Part shown: piece by piece, positions 1 through 10,178 of the stretch
How positions within the stretch are numbered: position 1 is the stretch's first letter
Layout: the number at the start of each line of letters is the position of its first letter
Assembly: GCA_002307295.1 (NCBI GenBank)
Contig: DBTY01000021.1
Span: forward strand, 115,910-179,909
Length of the DNA stretch: 64,000 nucleotides
Source: Ignavibacteriales bacterium UBA1304
Lineage (GTDB): Bacteria > Bacteroidota > Ignavibacteria > Ignavibacteriales > Ignavibacteriaceae
Direction of reading: 5' to 3'
The notes under the pieces: generated by a model
Databases searched by the model: none
What the model was told of the DNA's origin: nothing
The model's input: the letters and a program-made list of their open reading frames with translations, nothing else
Made by a program: the position numbers and the translations under genes

Positions 1-1152
1 CGAAAAGATTTACCTAAGAGCTTTGAACGTTTGGGCTATATTCTGTTTTTTATCGGAATTATTACTGGAGGTTTGTCTTATTTAATAGACCCAATACGCG
101 CTTCGTTTAATTATTTAATTATGTATGTGTTTTTATTAAGCCTTGGATTAGGCTCTTTATTTCTGATAGCAATAGAGTATCTAACAGGTGCAGATTGGAG
201 CGTTCAGTTAAGAAGAATAAGCGAATTTTTAGCTTCGGTTATTTTAGTACTGTTTGTTCTTGTGCTTCCTCTATTATTCAATCTAAATAATATTTTCACA
301 TGGTTAAACAAAAGCGTTATTGAATCCGATAAAATTCTAAAAGGAAAATCTGCTTATCTTAACTCAACGTTTTTTATTATAAGAGTATTCTTTTGTCTTC
401 TGCTTTGGGGCTTATTTTATACTCTCCTTACGCGAAACTCAAAGTTGCAGGATACAACCAAAGATAACAAGCTTACAAAAAAGAATATTATAATATCAGC
501 AGTATTTATTCCTGTATTTGCAATTACATTAACAATTGCCGCAGTAGACTGGCTGATGAGTTTAGACGCTCATTGGTATTCTACAATATTCGGCGTTTAT
601 TTTTTCTCTGGCTCTGTAGTTGCTGCATTAGCCGCAGTTACTTATTCGGCAATTAAGTTAAAAGAAAAAGGATACCTGCATCCTAAGTTTTTAGACGAGC
701 ATTTGTATAGTCTTGGAACTTTGCTTTTTGTATTTATAAACTTTTGGGCTTACATAGCATTTTCGCAATACATGTTAATATGGTACGCCGATCTTCCTGA
801 AGAGACTGAATGGTTTCTGCATAGATGGCATGACGGCTGGGCTGTAATATCGCTGCTTTTAATATTTGCGCATTTCATAATTCCTTATGCAATGCTGCTA
901 TCGCAGCCGTCCAAAATGGATCCCAAACGCTTAAAGTTTATTACAATATGGATATTAGCGGCTCATTTTATCGATCTATTCTGGATAATCATGCCAAGTA
1001 TTAACGGCGCCATTTTTAGCTGGATGGATTTAACATTTCCATTTGCCGCAGTAGGCGTTATTATTCTAGTATTCGCGTTCAAAGCAAAGCATAATAATTT
1101 AATTCCTATTGGCGATCCGAAATTAGAAAAAAGCATTAACATAAGATTATAA
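1..1152 (+). CDS. actF: Alternative Complex III membrane subunit ActF-like (5' partial)
   Basis: Polytopic membrane subunit of quinol:cytochrome c oxidoreductase (Alternative Complex III), which oxidises quinol and passes electrons towards cytochrome c. The frame is open to the left window edge (RKDLPKSFERLGY... before the TTG at 31), so the true start lies outside and that TTG is probably internal. About ten hydrophobic segments are visible, with the family-like stretch DWLMSLDAHWYSTIFGVYF near residue 182 and conserved His/Trp in HRWHDGW. It is followed 15 nt later by a membrane cytochrome c and then oxidase subunits, the usual ACIII/oxidase neighbourhood. ActF is preferred over ActC because of the sequence style and position; the family call is from recognition, not a search. 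Confidence 0.8.
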   Translation, partial: RKDLPKSFERLGYILFFIGIITGGLSYLIDPIRASFNYLIMYVFLLSLGLGSLFLIAIEYLTGADWSVQLRRISEFLASVILVLFVLVLPLLFNLNNIFTWLNKSVIESDKILKGKSAYLNSTFFIIRVFFCLLLWGLFYTLLTRNSKLQDTTKDNKLTKKNIIISAVFIPVFAITLTIAAVDWLMSLDAHWYSTIFGVYFFSGSVVAALAAVTYSAIKLKEKGYLHPKFLDEHLYSLGTLLFVFINFWAYIAFSQYMLIWYADLPEETEWFLHRWHDGWAVISLLLIFAHFIIPYAMLLSQPSKMDPKRLKFITIWILAAHFIDLFWIIMPSINGAIFSWMDLTFPFAAVGVIILVFAFKAKHNNLIPIGDPKLEKSINIRL

Positions 1153-1167
1153 TTACGGTTTGTTTAT

Positions 1168-2088
1168 ATGAGAAAAATTTTCGATTCAATTTTGAAAATA
1201 TATAATGAAGAACCTGGCAGGTTATTTGGATTAGTATATCCGTATATATTATTCGTTATACTTGCAATGGGGCTGTATTACCTTGGCAAGCTCGATATAT
1301 TATCTCGCCAAACTGTTATTCCTGTGTTAAGGGATTCTGTTAAAACAGCCGACCTTGAAATCGTAGAAGGGAAAGAAACGGCTCCCGTAGACGTTATTAA
1401 GGCAAGCTTGCCTACAGCAGATTTATTAGCCAAAGGAAAAACTCTATTTACCGCCAACTGCATTTCCTGCCATGGCGAAGGCGGAAACGGCGACGGAACG
1501 GCTGGCGCTGCGTTGAATCCTAAACCAAGAAATTTTCATGCTACAGATGGATGGAAAAACGGAAGAAAAATTACGGATATGTACAAAACATTACAGGAAG
1601 GAATTAAGGGAAGCGGGATGGCTGCATATGATTACTTGCCGGCAGCAGATAGATTTGCGATTATTCATTACGTGCGTTCATTTATGCAGTCAGCGCCTGC
1701 AAATACGCCTGCTGAATTGTCTGTTTTGGATAATACGTATAGCTTATCGAAAGGCGCAAAAATTCAGGGGCAAATTCCAACTGCCTTGGCCAAAACTTTA
1801 GTTCTTAAAGAACAAAAAGTAAAGGTCGAAGAAGTTTCATATTTGTTAAACATGATTGAAAAAGACAATGACGAAGGGGCGTTAATATTTAATAGAATAA
1901 CTGATAAGAAGAACAAAGCTCTTTCTGTTTTAGAAAGCGCTTCAACTTGGCGGAAAAGCGAAAAGGAATTTGCTTCCTTAATATCAGAAAATATACCGGT
2001 AAGCGGCTTTAATTTAAACGTTCATTCTTTATCCGATTCAGAAATAAATGTTCTTTATAATTATTTAAACAAATATTTCAAAGACTAA
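1168..2088 (+). CDS. Membrane-anchored monoheme cytochrome c (ActE-like)
   Basis: A 306-residue electron carrier of the respiratory operon. One N-terminal membrane anchor (about residues 21-40) is followed by a periplasmic domain with a single heme c site, C98-I-S-C-H102, in a typical class I context (ANCISCHGEGGNGDG). A candidate axial Met lies near residue 150 in GSGMAAYD. The C-terminal 130 residues have no domain I recognise. It sits between the ActF-like gene and oxidase subunit III (2-nt gap to coxC), so it probably carries electrons from Alternative Complex III to the oxidase. ActE is the nearest named subunit, but a separate oxidase-associated cytochrome is possible. Confidence 0.75.
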   Translation: MRKIFDSILKIYNEEPGRLFGLVYPYILFVILAMGLYYLGKLDILSRQTVIPVLRDSVKTADLEIVEGKETAPVDVIKASLPTADLLAKGKTLFTANCISCHGEGGNGDGTAGAALNPKPRNFHATDGWKNGRKITDMYKTLQEGIKGSGMAAYDYLPAADRFAIIHYVRSFMQSAPANTPAELSVLDNTYSLSKGAKIQGQIPTALAKTLVLKEQKVKVEEVSYLLNMIEKDNDEGALIFNRITDKKNKALSVLESASTWRKSEKEFASLISENIPVSGFNLNVHSLSDSEINVLYNYLNKYFKD

Positions 2089-2090
2089 CA

Positions 2091-2711
2091 ATGGCTACAA
2101 ATACAAATTCAATCATTCAACCGAAAACAGAGCTTTTCGGTTCAAGAAAAGGGAGGTGGACTTTTCTTTTTACGGAGCTTGCTCTTTTTGGCGGAATGTT
2201 TTTAGTATATGCTATTTACCGTTTTAATCATCAACAGGAGTTTCATGCTGCGGCAAAAGAGCTTAAAGTTATAATGGGCTCGTTAAATGCAGTAATTCTT
2301 ATTACAATCAGCCTTACAATTTCGCTTTCTATTGTGGCAATAAAAAAAGGCAAACGAACTTTATCAGTATTTTTACAGCTTATAACAATTTTAATGGCAA
2401 TTGGATTTTTAGCAAATAAATTTTATGAATGGTCAATTTATTTACAAAATGGATTATTCCCCGGAATGAGCGTTTTACAAGGAACGAGTTCCGGAGAAAA
2501 TATTTACTTTTTACTTTATTACATTGTTACTGGTTTGCATGGAGTTCAGGTAATTGCCGGTACAGTTATTATGCTTGTGTTAGCTCGTTTAACATGGCAT
2601 GATACTATAAATAGCGATAGCTTTTCCAAATTAGAATCAGCCGGATTATATTGGCAAATTGTAACTATTATTTGGATATTTTTATTCCCCTTATTTTATT
2701 TGATTTCTTGA
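2091..2711 (+). CDS. coxC: Cytochrome c oxidase subunit III
   Basis: Subunit III of a heme-copper oxidase, a 206-residue membrane protein that supports proton uptake and stability of the catalytic core. It has about five hydrophobic segments and the family features TEL-ALFGGMF in the first helix, the YYIVTGLHGVQV segment (His of the VTGxHG motif), and the YWQIVTIIWIFLFPLFYL C-terminus. Its ATG follows the upstream cytochrome gene after 2 nt, and the subunit IV gene follows after 9 nt. Subunits I and II, the catalytic subunits, are not in this window, so they must lie upstream or elsewhere. Confidence 0.92.
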   Translation: MATNTNSIIQPKTELFGSRKGRWTFLFTELALFGGMFLVYAIYRFNHQQEFHAAAKELKVIMGSLNAVILITISLTISLSIVAIKKGKRTLSVFLQLITILMAIGFLANKFYEWSIYLQNGLFPGMSVLQGTSSGENIYFLLYYIVTGLHGVQVIAGTVIMLVLARLTWHDTINSDSFSKLESAGLYWQIVTIIWIFLFPLFYLIS

Positions 2712-2720
2712 GGATAAACT

Positions 2721-2999
2721 ATGGAAAACAAAACTAATTCTGGTTATGGAATTTACGTTTTAGTATGGTTAGGATTAATGATCTTAACTGGCAGCGCCAT
2801 AGCAATTGCCGGAATTAATTATAGTAACATGACTATTACTATAGTTTTAATTATTGCTTTTGTTCAGGCTTATTTGATTTTGCATTTGTTTATGCATCTC
2901 AAACGGGAACAGAAAGTTTTTCGAATATTTGCAGCTATCGCGGGAATGTTACTGCTGATCTCTTTAGTTTTGTTATTTGCCAATTATTCTTTTTTATAA
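2721..2999 (+). CDS. Cytochrome oxidase subunit IV family protein
   Basis: Small 92-residue membrane protein with three hydrophobic helices and the short motif LILHLFMHLKRE in the last third, characteristic of prokaryotic oxidase subunit IV (CoxD/CyoD type). Its known role is assembly or stabilisation of the oxidase rather than catalysis. It lies 9 nt after coxC on the same strand, as in caa3-type oxidase operons. There is an 83-nt gap without an obvious hairpin before the next gene. Confidence 0.85.
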   Translation: MENKTNSGYGIYVLVWLGLMILTGSAIAIAGINYSNMTITIVLIIAFVQAYLILHLFMHLKREQKVFRIFAAIAGMLLLISLVLLFANYSFL

Positions 3000-3082
3000 G
3001 TTAAATTTTTATGACTCTAAGTAATTAATTTTGCGCTAATGGATATGTAAATTAATCTGTTTTAATAAAGGGTGTAAATGTA

Positions 3083-4417
3083 ATGGGATATTTTGATAGT
3101 TTAGTTTTACCGCAATCGCTTGAACACATTGTTCTCTTGCAGTATATACAAATGCTTATATTTTTCATCTTTTTGCCTTTCTCTGGAATTATTATTTCGG
3201 GAACGCTGATTTCTTTAATTTATAAATATAAAGCGTTAAAAAGTAATAATTCGGATTATACTCTTATATCAAAAGAAGTTCTTGAAACAGTTACTATAAA
3301 TAAAAGCGCAGGCATTGCGCTTGGGCTTATTCCAGCTTTTGCTACTTTAATAATTTACTCCCAGCTGCTTCATGAATCCGGTTCATATATAATTAATTTT
3401 TTGTTTCTTGCATTTATACTTTATTCTATCGGACTTGTTCTTATCTATGTTTATCGATATGCTTTTCTTTTTAGCGACATATTGTCATCAACACATTCAG
3501 TTGAAAATACAGACGAAGATGAGTTAAAGAAAATTGCAGAAGGATCATTAAAGCTGAAAAACAAATCTGGCGTTTACGGCTTGATCCTTATTAGTCTATC
3601 AATGCTGTTATTCTTTGGCTGCATAACATTGGGCATATATCCGCGTCAATGGACAAAAATTCATAATATTTTTACTTTAATATTTTCCTGGGAAGTTCTT
3701 TTAAGATATTTATCATTTATTATTTCTTCATTAGCAGTTACAGGCGGATTGCTGCTATTTATCCTTTTATATTGGGAAGGCGGTAAGAAAAACCTGACTG
3801 GAAACCAAAAGGAAATATTACGCTCATTCTCCACAAAGCTGATATTTATATTTTCCATTATTCAGCCTATATTATTATTTTTAGGTTTGACAACTCTTCC
3901 TGACGGTTCTATTTCTACTAGTATATTTTCATATTCGATTATTGCAGTTATAATTTTACTTATCGTATATATACTAACATACGTTATGGTTAAAGAATCA
4001 TTATTTAAATATAGCGGGTATATATTTATCCTTTTGGTTTTTGTTTTTGTTTTGGCAATTGTAAAAGATCAATTAGCAATGAACAATTCAACAGTTACGC
4101 ATTCTCTTGTATTAAATTCAAAATATCAGGAATATATAAAAACATTACAAACTGGAGGCGATGAAACGGCAGGGGCAAATGGGGAAGAAGTATATAAAAG
4201 AATTTGTTCTACATGTCACAGATTTGATCAGAAGTTAGTAGGACCTCCATACAAGGAAACGCTTCCTAAATATGAAGGGAAGATAGACGAACTCATTGCT
4301 TTTGTTAAAAACCCGGTAAAGAAAAATTCTAACTATCCTCCTATGCCAAATCCAGGATTAAAACCAAATGAGGCAAAAGCGGTCGCTATATTTATTATGG
4401 GCGCCTATAAAAAATAG
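3083..4417 (+). CDS. Polytopic membrane protein with C-terminal cytochrome c domain
   Basis: A 444-residue protein combining about eight hydrophobic segments (roughly residues 20-345) with a C-terminal class I cytochrome c domain. The heme motif C375-S-T-C-H379 is followed by LVGPPYK and the probable Met ligand in NYPPMPNPG. The membrane part is not a family I can name; it does not show the His pattern of a standard cytochrome b. Its position after coxC/coxD suggests it feeds the oxidase or acts as a dedicated electron-transfer module. The start ATG is preceded by GGTGTAAATGTA without a clear Shine-Dalgarno. Last gene of the respiratory cluster. Confidence 0.7.
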   Translation: MGYFDSLVLPQSLEHIVLLQYIQMLIFFIFLPFSGIIISGTLISLIYKYKALKSNNSDYTLISKEVLETVTINKSAGIALGLIPAFATLIIYSQLLHESGSYIINFLFLAFILYSIGLVLIYVYRYAFLFSDILSSTHSVENTDEDELKKIAEGSLKLKNKSGVYGLILISLSMLLFFGCITLGIYPRQWTKIHNIFTLIFSWEVLLRYLSFIISSLAVTGGLLLFILLYWEGGKKNLTGNQKEILRSFSTKLIFIFSIIQPILLFLGLTTLPDGSISTSIFSYSIIAVIILLIVYILTYVMVKESLFKYSGYIFILLVFVFVLAIVKDQLAMNNSTVTHSLVLNSKYQEYIKTLQTGGDETAGANGEEVYKRICSTCHRFDQKLVGPPYKETLPKYEGKIDELIAFVKNPVKKNSNYPPMPNPGLKPNEAKAVAIFIMGAYKK

Positions 4418-4592
4418 AACTAAATAAAAAATATCCTGGCAAATATATCAATTCACTTTCTTTTTTGTGTAATATTTTTATATTTGTAAAAAATATATTT
4501 GTTTATGCTATTATTATACTAGTTCAAAAAAATCAGTCAAATATGTTTATAATAACCATTATGTCACTTTTACTTTAGGAGTATTCCTTAAT

Positions 4593-7325
4593 ATGAAATA
4601 TTCTATATTTACAATTATTTTCTATTTCTTATCGGTCAATATATTTGCTCAAATGCCGCCTCATCCTGATTTGCTTGAAAAAATTAAACGAGGAGAAGTT
4701 GATAAATCGATACTTAGCAATTTTAATGAATTAAGAGCTAAAGGCATAGACGCTCCATGGTCGTCAGCAGAATTAAATAAATCTGCAAATGGAGCATGGG
4801 GAAGGATTTTTGGACCAGCTAAAAAGGTATCTGGAGTAACTAAAGCTCTTGTCATATTAGTTTCATTTTCTGATAATATTGGGAAAGCTGCTCCGACAAA
4901 TGTAGATAAATTGCTTTTTTCAACAGGACCTGGGACATTAAATAACTTTTATAAAGAAAACTCATATGGCCAAATAGATCTTGTAACTCTGAACCTTCCA
5001 AGCGAAATTGGATGGCAGACTGCTCCGCATCCATATTCATATTATGTAGGCACAGGGAGCGGCGAAGGAGATTATCCAAATAACTCTCAGGGTTTAGTTG
5101 AAGATATTGTCAAACAAGTCGATTCATTAGTTGATTTTTCAAAATATGACAATGATGGAGACGGTTATGTAGACGCTTTATTTATTATACATGCCGGGCC
5201 TGGGGCGGAAGTAACCGGAAATAAGACAAAAGATATTTGGTCTCATGCCTGGAGCACAAGGCAACCAATAGCGCTTGACGGAGTTTATGTATCAAGATAT
5301 TCAATTGAACCTGAATATGTAAAAGGATTGGGAGATATGTCTATTGGAGTATTTGCCCATGAATTGGGGCACGCGCTTTTCGGTCTGCCCGATTTATATG
5401 ATACTGATTATACATCTGAAGGAGTTGGAAATTGGAGTTTGATGGCCGCCGGAAGCTGGAATGGTCCCGGTAGTAACGGAGCATCGCCTTCATATTTTGA
5501 CGCATGGTGCAAAATGCAGGTTGGAGTTCTTGAACCAACTTTATTAGTAAATGATACTTTAAATCTGAATATCCTTCAGTCAGAAAAAAATCCAACAGCG
5601 TATAGAATTTGGAAAAACGGCATAGTCGGCAATGAATTTTACTTATTGGAAAATCGCGAAAAGACAGGATCGGACGCATATTTACCTGGAAGCGGATTAA
5701 TAATTTATCACGTAGATAACAACGCTTACAGCAACACAAACGAATGGATTCCAGGAGCTGCAAATAAAGGACATTACCGGGTAGCTTTAGTCCAGGCAGA
5801 CGGCGCTTATGACCTTGAACGCAATACTAACCGCGGCGATGCTGGAGATCCGTTCCCAGGCTCGTCAAACAATACATTGTTTACTTCAACTTCGTCTCCT
5901 ACATCTCTTGATTACAACTATAATTATACAAATATCGCTTTGCAAAATATTTCTCACACAGACACCGTAATTACATTAGACGCAAATTTGCATGACGATT
6001 TGAATACTACGTCTTCTCAAATTAGTTTCCTTCCGCATGAACTTGTTCAATCTGCCGATACGGCCTCGATTGTTTTAAAAAACACTGGAACAAATAGCGT
6101 TATAATTAATAAAATTACAAGTAATAATGTATTTAAACTTTTGCTTCCTTCGACGCCGACAACTATTGCAAAAAACGATTCTTTAAAAATTAAAATTGTA
6201 TTTAATCCTGTTAATGTCGGCTCTTATTCGGATACTATATTAATTCAAAAAGCTAATTCAATATTTTCTGATAAATTAATTAGCGTTATAGGCAAAGCAT
6301 TTGTATTGAATACCGCTGTTACGCGTTCATTGTATGCTTCTACTGGCAGCTCTAATAACGGTAATACTGCAATTATAAATAAAGTTACTGGCACCGCTAA
6401 AAATATTGGCAAAGCCGGTTATGACGAAATTAAAAGCATTAGCGTTAATCCTAAAACTAAAGTAATTTATGGATTAACTGCATCAACTTCAGGCTCGGCT
6501 ATATTAAAAATTAACTCGGCGCTCGGGGACGCATATAAGTTTAATGATTTTTCAATTTCAAATCTAGCTTCAATTGCTTTTGATACAAGCGGAGTTTTGT
6601 ATGCTATATCTAAATCTGGAATTATTTATACTTTAAATTTAGATAATGGAGCTATAAAAGAAATAAGTTCAACAAACATTGTAGTATCAAGCATGGCAAT
6701 AAATCCAGTTGATAACCAAATGTGGGTTTCTTCTTATTTGCCAATTGGTTATAAGGACAGAATATTTAGAATAAATACATTATCAGGAGCTTCTACTTTA
6801 ATTGGCAGAACTGGTTTTAATATAATAAACAACGCTATTATTTTTGATGAAAATGGAAATTTGTTTGGGGTCAAAGGAGCGGTTAATTCTGCAAACGATT
6901 TCATCTCTATTAATACGAATACTGGCGTAGGCGCAATTATTGGTTCTACAGGATTGAATAATATTACAGGTTTGGCTTATTTGCCTGGAACAATTACTTC
7001 TGTAAACGAAAACGTTAACAAATCGATTCCTAAAACTTTTTCATTGCTTCAGAATTATCCAAATCCGTTTAACCCCTCTACAACCATAAAATATGCAATA
7101 CCACAAAACGGAAATGTGCAAATAATAATTTACAATGCGCTTGGCGAAGCTGTTAAAGTTATAGATGAAGGTTATAAATTATCTGGCGGATACCAAACAT
7201 TATGGAATTCAGATAATCAATCTGGTAAAAAAGTTGGAAGTGGGGTTTATTTTTATAAACTAAATTTTTCTTCTAATAACGGGGCGTTGCATTCTGAGAC
7301 AAAAAAGATGATTTTGATCAAGTAA
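4593..7325 (+). CDS. Secreted M6 family metalloprotease with T9SS sorting domain
   Basis: A 910-residue extracellular zinc protease of the M6 (immune inhibitor A-like) family. Signal peptide at residues 1-20 (ends NIFAQ). The zinc site H256-ELG-H260 ALFGLPDLYD fits HExxHxxxxxPD. A calcium-like acidic loop (DNDGDGYVD) precedes it. Residues about 480-570 look like an Ig/choice-of-anchor domain, then a beta-propeller-like stretch to about 805, then a type IX secretion C-terminal domain beginning with YPNPFNPST near residue 821 and ending in VYFYKLNF...KKMILIK. The tail implies export and surface attachment by a T9SS encoded elsewhere. AGGAG lies 11 nt before the ATG. It stands alone, with a strong terminator behind. 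Confidence 0.92.
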   Translation: MKYSIFTIIFYFLSVNIFAQMPPHPDLLEKIKRGEVDKSILSNFNELRAKGIDAPWSSAELNKSANGAWGRIFGPAKKVSGVTKALVILVSFSDNIGKAAPTNVDKLLFSTGPGTLNNFYKENSYGQIDLVTLNLPSEIGWQTAPHPYSYYVGTGSGEGDYPNNSQGLVEDIVKQVDSLVDFSKYDNDGDGYVDALFIIHAGPGAEVTGNKTKDIWSHAWSTRQPIALDGVYVSRYSIEPEYVKGLGDMSIGVFAHELGHALFGLPDLYDTDYTSEGVGNWSLMAAGSWNGPGSNGASPSYFDAWCKMQVGVLEPTLLVNDTLNLNILQSEKNPTAYRIWKNGIVGNEFYLLENREKTGSDAYLPGSGLIIYHVDNNAYSNTNEWIPGAANKGHYRVALVQADGAYDLERNTNRGDAGDPFPGSSNNTLFTSTSSPTSLDYNYNYTNIALQNISHTDTVITLDANLHDDLNTTSSQISFLPHELVQSADTASIVLKNTGTNSVIINKITSNNVFKLLLPSTPTTIAKNDSLKIKIVFNPVNVGSYSDTILIQKANSIFSDKLISVIGKAFVLNTAVTRSLYASTGSSNNGNTAIINKVTGTAKNIGKAGYDEIKSISVNPKTKVIYGLTASTSGSAILKINSALGDAYKFNDFSISNLASIAFDTSGVLYAISKSGIIYTLNLDNGAIKEISSTNIVVSSMAINPVDNQMWVSSYLPIGYKDRIFRINTLSGASTLIGRTGFNIINNAIIFDENGNLFGVKGAVNSANDFISINTNTGVGAIIGSTGLNNITGLAYLPGTITSVNENVNKSIPKTFSLLQNYPNPFNPSTTIKYAIPQNGNVQIIIYNALGEAVKVIDEGYKLSGGYQTLWNSDNQSGKKVGSGVYFYKLNFSSNNGALHSETKKMILIK

Positions 7326-7356
7326 TTTAACAATTAAACTTAAAGCAGCATTTTTG

Positions 7357-7400
7357 AAATCCTGAAATTTATTTTAAAATAAATTTCAGGATTTCTTGTT
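7357..7400 (+). terminator. Rho-independent terminator after M6 protease
   Basis: Perfect 19-bp inverted repeat, arms 7357-7375 and 7376-7394 with the central AT pairs forming the loop, core AAATCCTGAAATTT, followed by CTTGTTTTTAT. It starts 32 nt after the protease stop codon and separates it from the glycan operon. Confidence 0.85.
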
Positions 7401-7583
7401 TTTATATTTAATTAATGATAATTTCTCAATTGTAATAGGGCTTGTAACAGTATTTACAATCAATTTTTCAATACTAAAAAAATGATTTTTGTTTTTTATA
7501 AAAAAGATAGATTATGTATATTGTTACAAATGATTATAATATTAATAAATATAGAAAATAATTAAAGTGAAGAGGGAACTTAG

Positions 7584-10154
7584 ATGGCAAAATTTTTAGG
7601 CACGTATAATGTAATTCCTTCATTACCGGAAAATCTGGAATTATTGAGAAAGCTATCATTCAATTTACATTGGAGCTGGAACCAGGATACTTTGGAATTA
7701 TTCAGACGTATTGATAGAGACCTTTGGGAAGAGACTCATCATAATCCGGTGATGATGCTTGGGAAAATAAGCCAGGAACGGCTTGAAGAGCTTACACATG
7801 ACGACGGTTTCTTGGCGCATAAAAACAGAGCATATTACAACCTTGAAGTTTACTTGTCTGAAAAGACATGGTATCAAAAAAATTACGCAAAGTTAGAAGA
7901 TTTTAATATTATTTATTTCTCTGCTGAATTTGGCCTTACAGAATGTTTACAAACATATTCTGGCGGTTTAGGAATTTTGGCCGGAGATCATCTTAAAGCT
8001 GCAAGCGACCTTGGAATACCGCTGACAGGCATAGGCCTTCTTTATAAAGAAGGTTATTTCCAACAGTATTTAACCTCAGACGGATGGCAGCATGAAAGAT
8101 ATGAAATAAACGACTTCCAGAATCAGCCAATGACTTTAGAGCTAAATGAAAACAATGAGCCCTTGATGATTGCTGTTGATTTTCCTGAAAGAAAAGTTTA
8201 TTTCCAGGTCTGGAGAATTCAGGTTGGCAGAATACCATTGTATTTATTAGATACAAACGTTGCGCTAAATTCTGAAAGCGATAGAAAGATTACGGAAACA
8301 TTATACGGCGGAAATGCAGAGACAAGAATCCAGCAGGAAATTATTTTGGGTATTGGCGGAATAAAAACGCTTGAAGCTCTTAATATAAAACCAGTCGTAT
8401 GCCACATGAACGAAGGGCATTCTGCATTTTTATCTTTGGAAAGAATTAAAACGCTTATTCATAAATATGACTTAAGCTATGAAGAAGCCAAAGAAATTGG
8501 ATTTTATTCAAATATATTTACAACGCATACTCCTGTGCCGGCCGGTATCGACGTTTTTGCAAATGAATTAATTGAGAAATATTTTGGCAATTATTATCGC
8601 AACGAGCTAAAAATATCAGATAAAGAATTTTACGCGCTTGGCAATATTCATAAGGATAAAGAATCAAGCGTATTTAATATGGCGCATCTTGCAATGAACA
8701 CTGCCGGTTTAATAAACGGCGTAAGCAAATTACACAGCGTGGTGTCTAAGAAAATGTGGGCCACTGGATATAAGGGCGTTCCGTTTAACGAAATTCCAAT
8801 TGGATATGTTACAAACGGCGTTCATACGCGCTCTCATATTTCAAGAGAAATGGAAGAATTGTTTGTTCGCTACCTTGGCGAAAACTGGATACATAACCCT
8901 GCCGCTCCAAATCTTTGGGAACGCATAGATAAGATTCCTGATGAGGAATTATGGCGCATACATGAACAGCGGAGAGAAAAATTAGTTACGTTTGTAAGAA
9001 GCAGACTGATTGAGCAAATTCAGGCAAGAGGCGGAAGCCAATCTGAAATTAATTCAGCTGCGGAAGTTTTAAATCCCCGCGCTTTGACAATCGGCTTTGC
9101 AAGAAGATTTGCCACGTATAAACGCGCTACTCTTATATTCAAAGATATTGAACGACTAATAGACATTTTAGGCAGTAAAAATAAGCCTGTTCAGTTTATC
9201 TTTGCAGGTAAAGCCCATCCTAAAGACGACGAAGGGAAAAAACTCATACAAGAAATTTATCAGATGACTAAAGAAGAACAATTTAAAAAGAGAGTAGTTT
9301 TTCTTGAGAACTATGACATGAACGTTGCGCGATATATGGTTGAAGGCGCAGACATCTGGCTAAACAATCCACGCCGTCCATTAGAAGCAAGCGGCACGTC
9401 TGGTATGAAAGTTATTGCTAATGGAGGTTTGAACTTTAGCGTGTTAGACGGCTGGTGGGACGAAGGATTTGACCCTGAATTAGGCTGGAAGATTGGTAAT
9501 GGCGAAGAATATTCCGACCCTGATTATCAGGATGAAGTTGAATCAAGACAGCTTTACAATACCCTTGAAACAGATATCATCCCATTATTCTATGAAAGAG
9601 GGGAAGACAGAATACCAAGAGGGTGGATGAAAAAAATTAAAGTGTCAATGAATAAGCTTGGTTCAGTTTTCAATACCCATAGAATGGTCAATGAATATTT
9701 CACAAAATATTATTATCCAAGCTATCAGAAAAGACTTTTAATTTCGGATAAAAAATGGGAAAAAGCTAAAAAGCTTACAGCCTGGAAAAATATGGTTAAG
9801 ACTAACTGGCATCTTGTTAATATAAAACATATTGAAACCGAAAATCAGCAAAAAGAGCTTAAAGTAAATGAAGACCTTATTTTGAGCGCTGAAATTGATC
9901 TTGGAAGCCTTACGCCTCAAGATGTGCAGGTTCAAATTTATTATGGCCTAATTGATAAACAGGATGATCCTAAGAACAATGAAACTGTAGTAATGAACCC
10001 TGAAATCAAAAAGACGCAGGATGGATTTTATAAATACGTTGGCAAAGTAAAATGCAAACACACAGGTCAACATGGATTTACTGTAAGAATACTTCCTCAT
10101 CACGATCTAATGATACATCCATTTGAGCTTGGTTTAGTATACTGGGCCGTTTAA
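7584..10154 (+). CDS. glgP: Alpha-glucan phosphorylase
   Basis: An 856-residue PLP-dependent glycogen/maltodextrin phosphorylase (GT35) that releases glucose 1-phosphate from alpha-1,4-glucans. It belongs to the shorter, more divergent GlgP branch (TIGR02094 style) with an N-terminal DUF3417 region (NLELLRKLSFNLHWSWNQD). Visible hallmarks: YFSAEFGL and YSGGLGILAGDHLKAASDLG (glucan/substrate loop), HMNEGHSAF, FARRFATYKRA, and the PLP lysine K609 in SGTSGMK. AGAGGGAACTTAG precedes the ATG, a usable Shine-Dalgarno. It leads a probable four-gene operon with an unknown protein and two glycosyltransferases. Intracellular storage-carbon mobilisation is the expected role. Confidence 0.95.
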   Translation: MAKFLGTYNVIPSLPENLELLRKLSFNLHWSWNQDTLELFRRIDRDLWEETHHNPVMMLGKISQERLEELTHDDGFLAHKNRAYYNLEVYLSEKTWYQKNYAKLEDFNIIYFSAEFGLTECLQTYSGGLGILAGDHLKAASDLGIPLTGIGLLYKEGYFQQYLTSDGWQHERYEINDFQNQPMTLELNENNEPLMIAVDFPERKVYFQVWRIQVGRIPLYLLDTNVALNSESDRKITETLYGGNAETRIQQEIILGIGGIKTLEALNIKPVVCHMNEGHSAFLSLERIKTLIHKYDLSYEEAKEIGFYSNIFTTHTPVPAGIDVFANELIEKYFGNYYRNELKISDKEFYALGNIHKDKESSVFNMAHLAMNTAGLINGVSKLHSVVSKKMWATGYKGVPFNEIPIGYVTNGVHTRSHISREMEELFVRYLGENWIHNPAAPNLWERIDKIPDEELWRIHEQRREKLVTFVRSRLIEQIQARGGSQSEINSAAEVLNPRALTIGFARRFATYKRATLIFKDIERLIDILGSKNKPVQFIFAGKAHPKDDEGKKLIQEIYQMTKEEQFKKRVVFLENYDMNVARYMVEGADIWLNNPRRPLEASGTSGMKVIANGGLNFSVLDGWWDEGFDPELGWKIGNGEEYSDPDYQDEVESRQLYNTLETDIIPLFYERGEDRIPRGWMKKIKVSMNKLGSVFNTHRMVNEYFTKYYYPSYQKRLLISDKKWEKAKKLTAWKNMVKTNWHLVNIKHIETENQQKELKVNEDLILSAEIDLGSLTPQDVQVQIYYGLIDKQDDPKNNETVVMNPEIKKTQDGFYKYVGKVKCKHTGQHGFTVRILPHHDLMIHPFELGLVYWAV

Positions 10155-10178
10155 TTCTGAAGGAATTGTTTATTTTTT

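Noticed and set aside
5341..5763. 140-codon minus-strand frame inside the M6 protease
   Set aside because: Overlaps the catalytic zinc domain of a well-supported gene; no family features.
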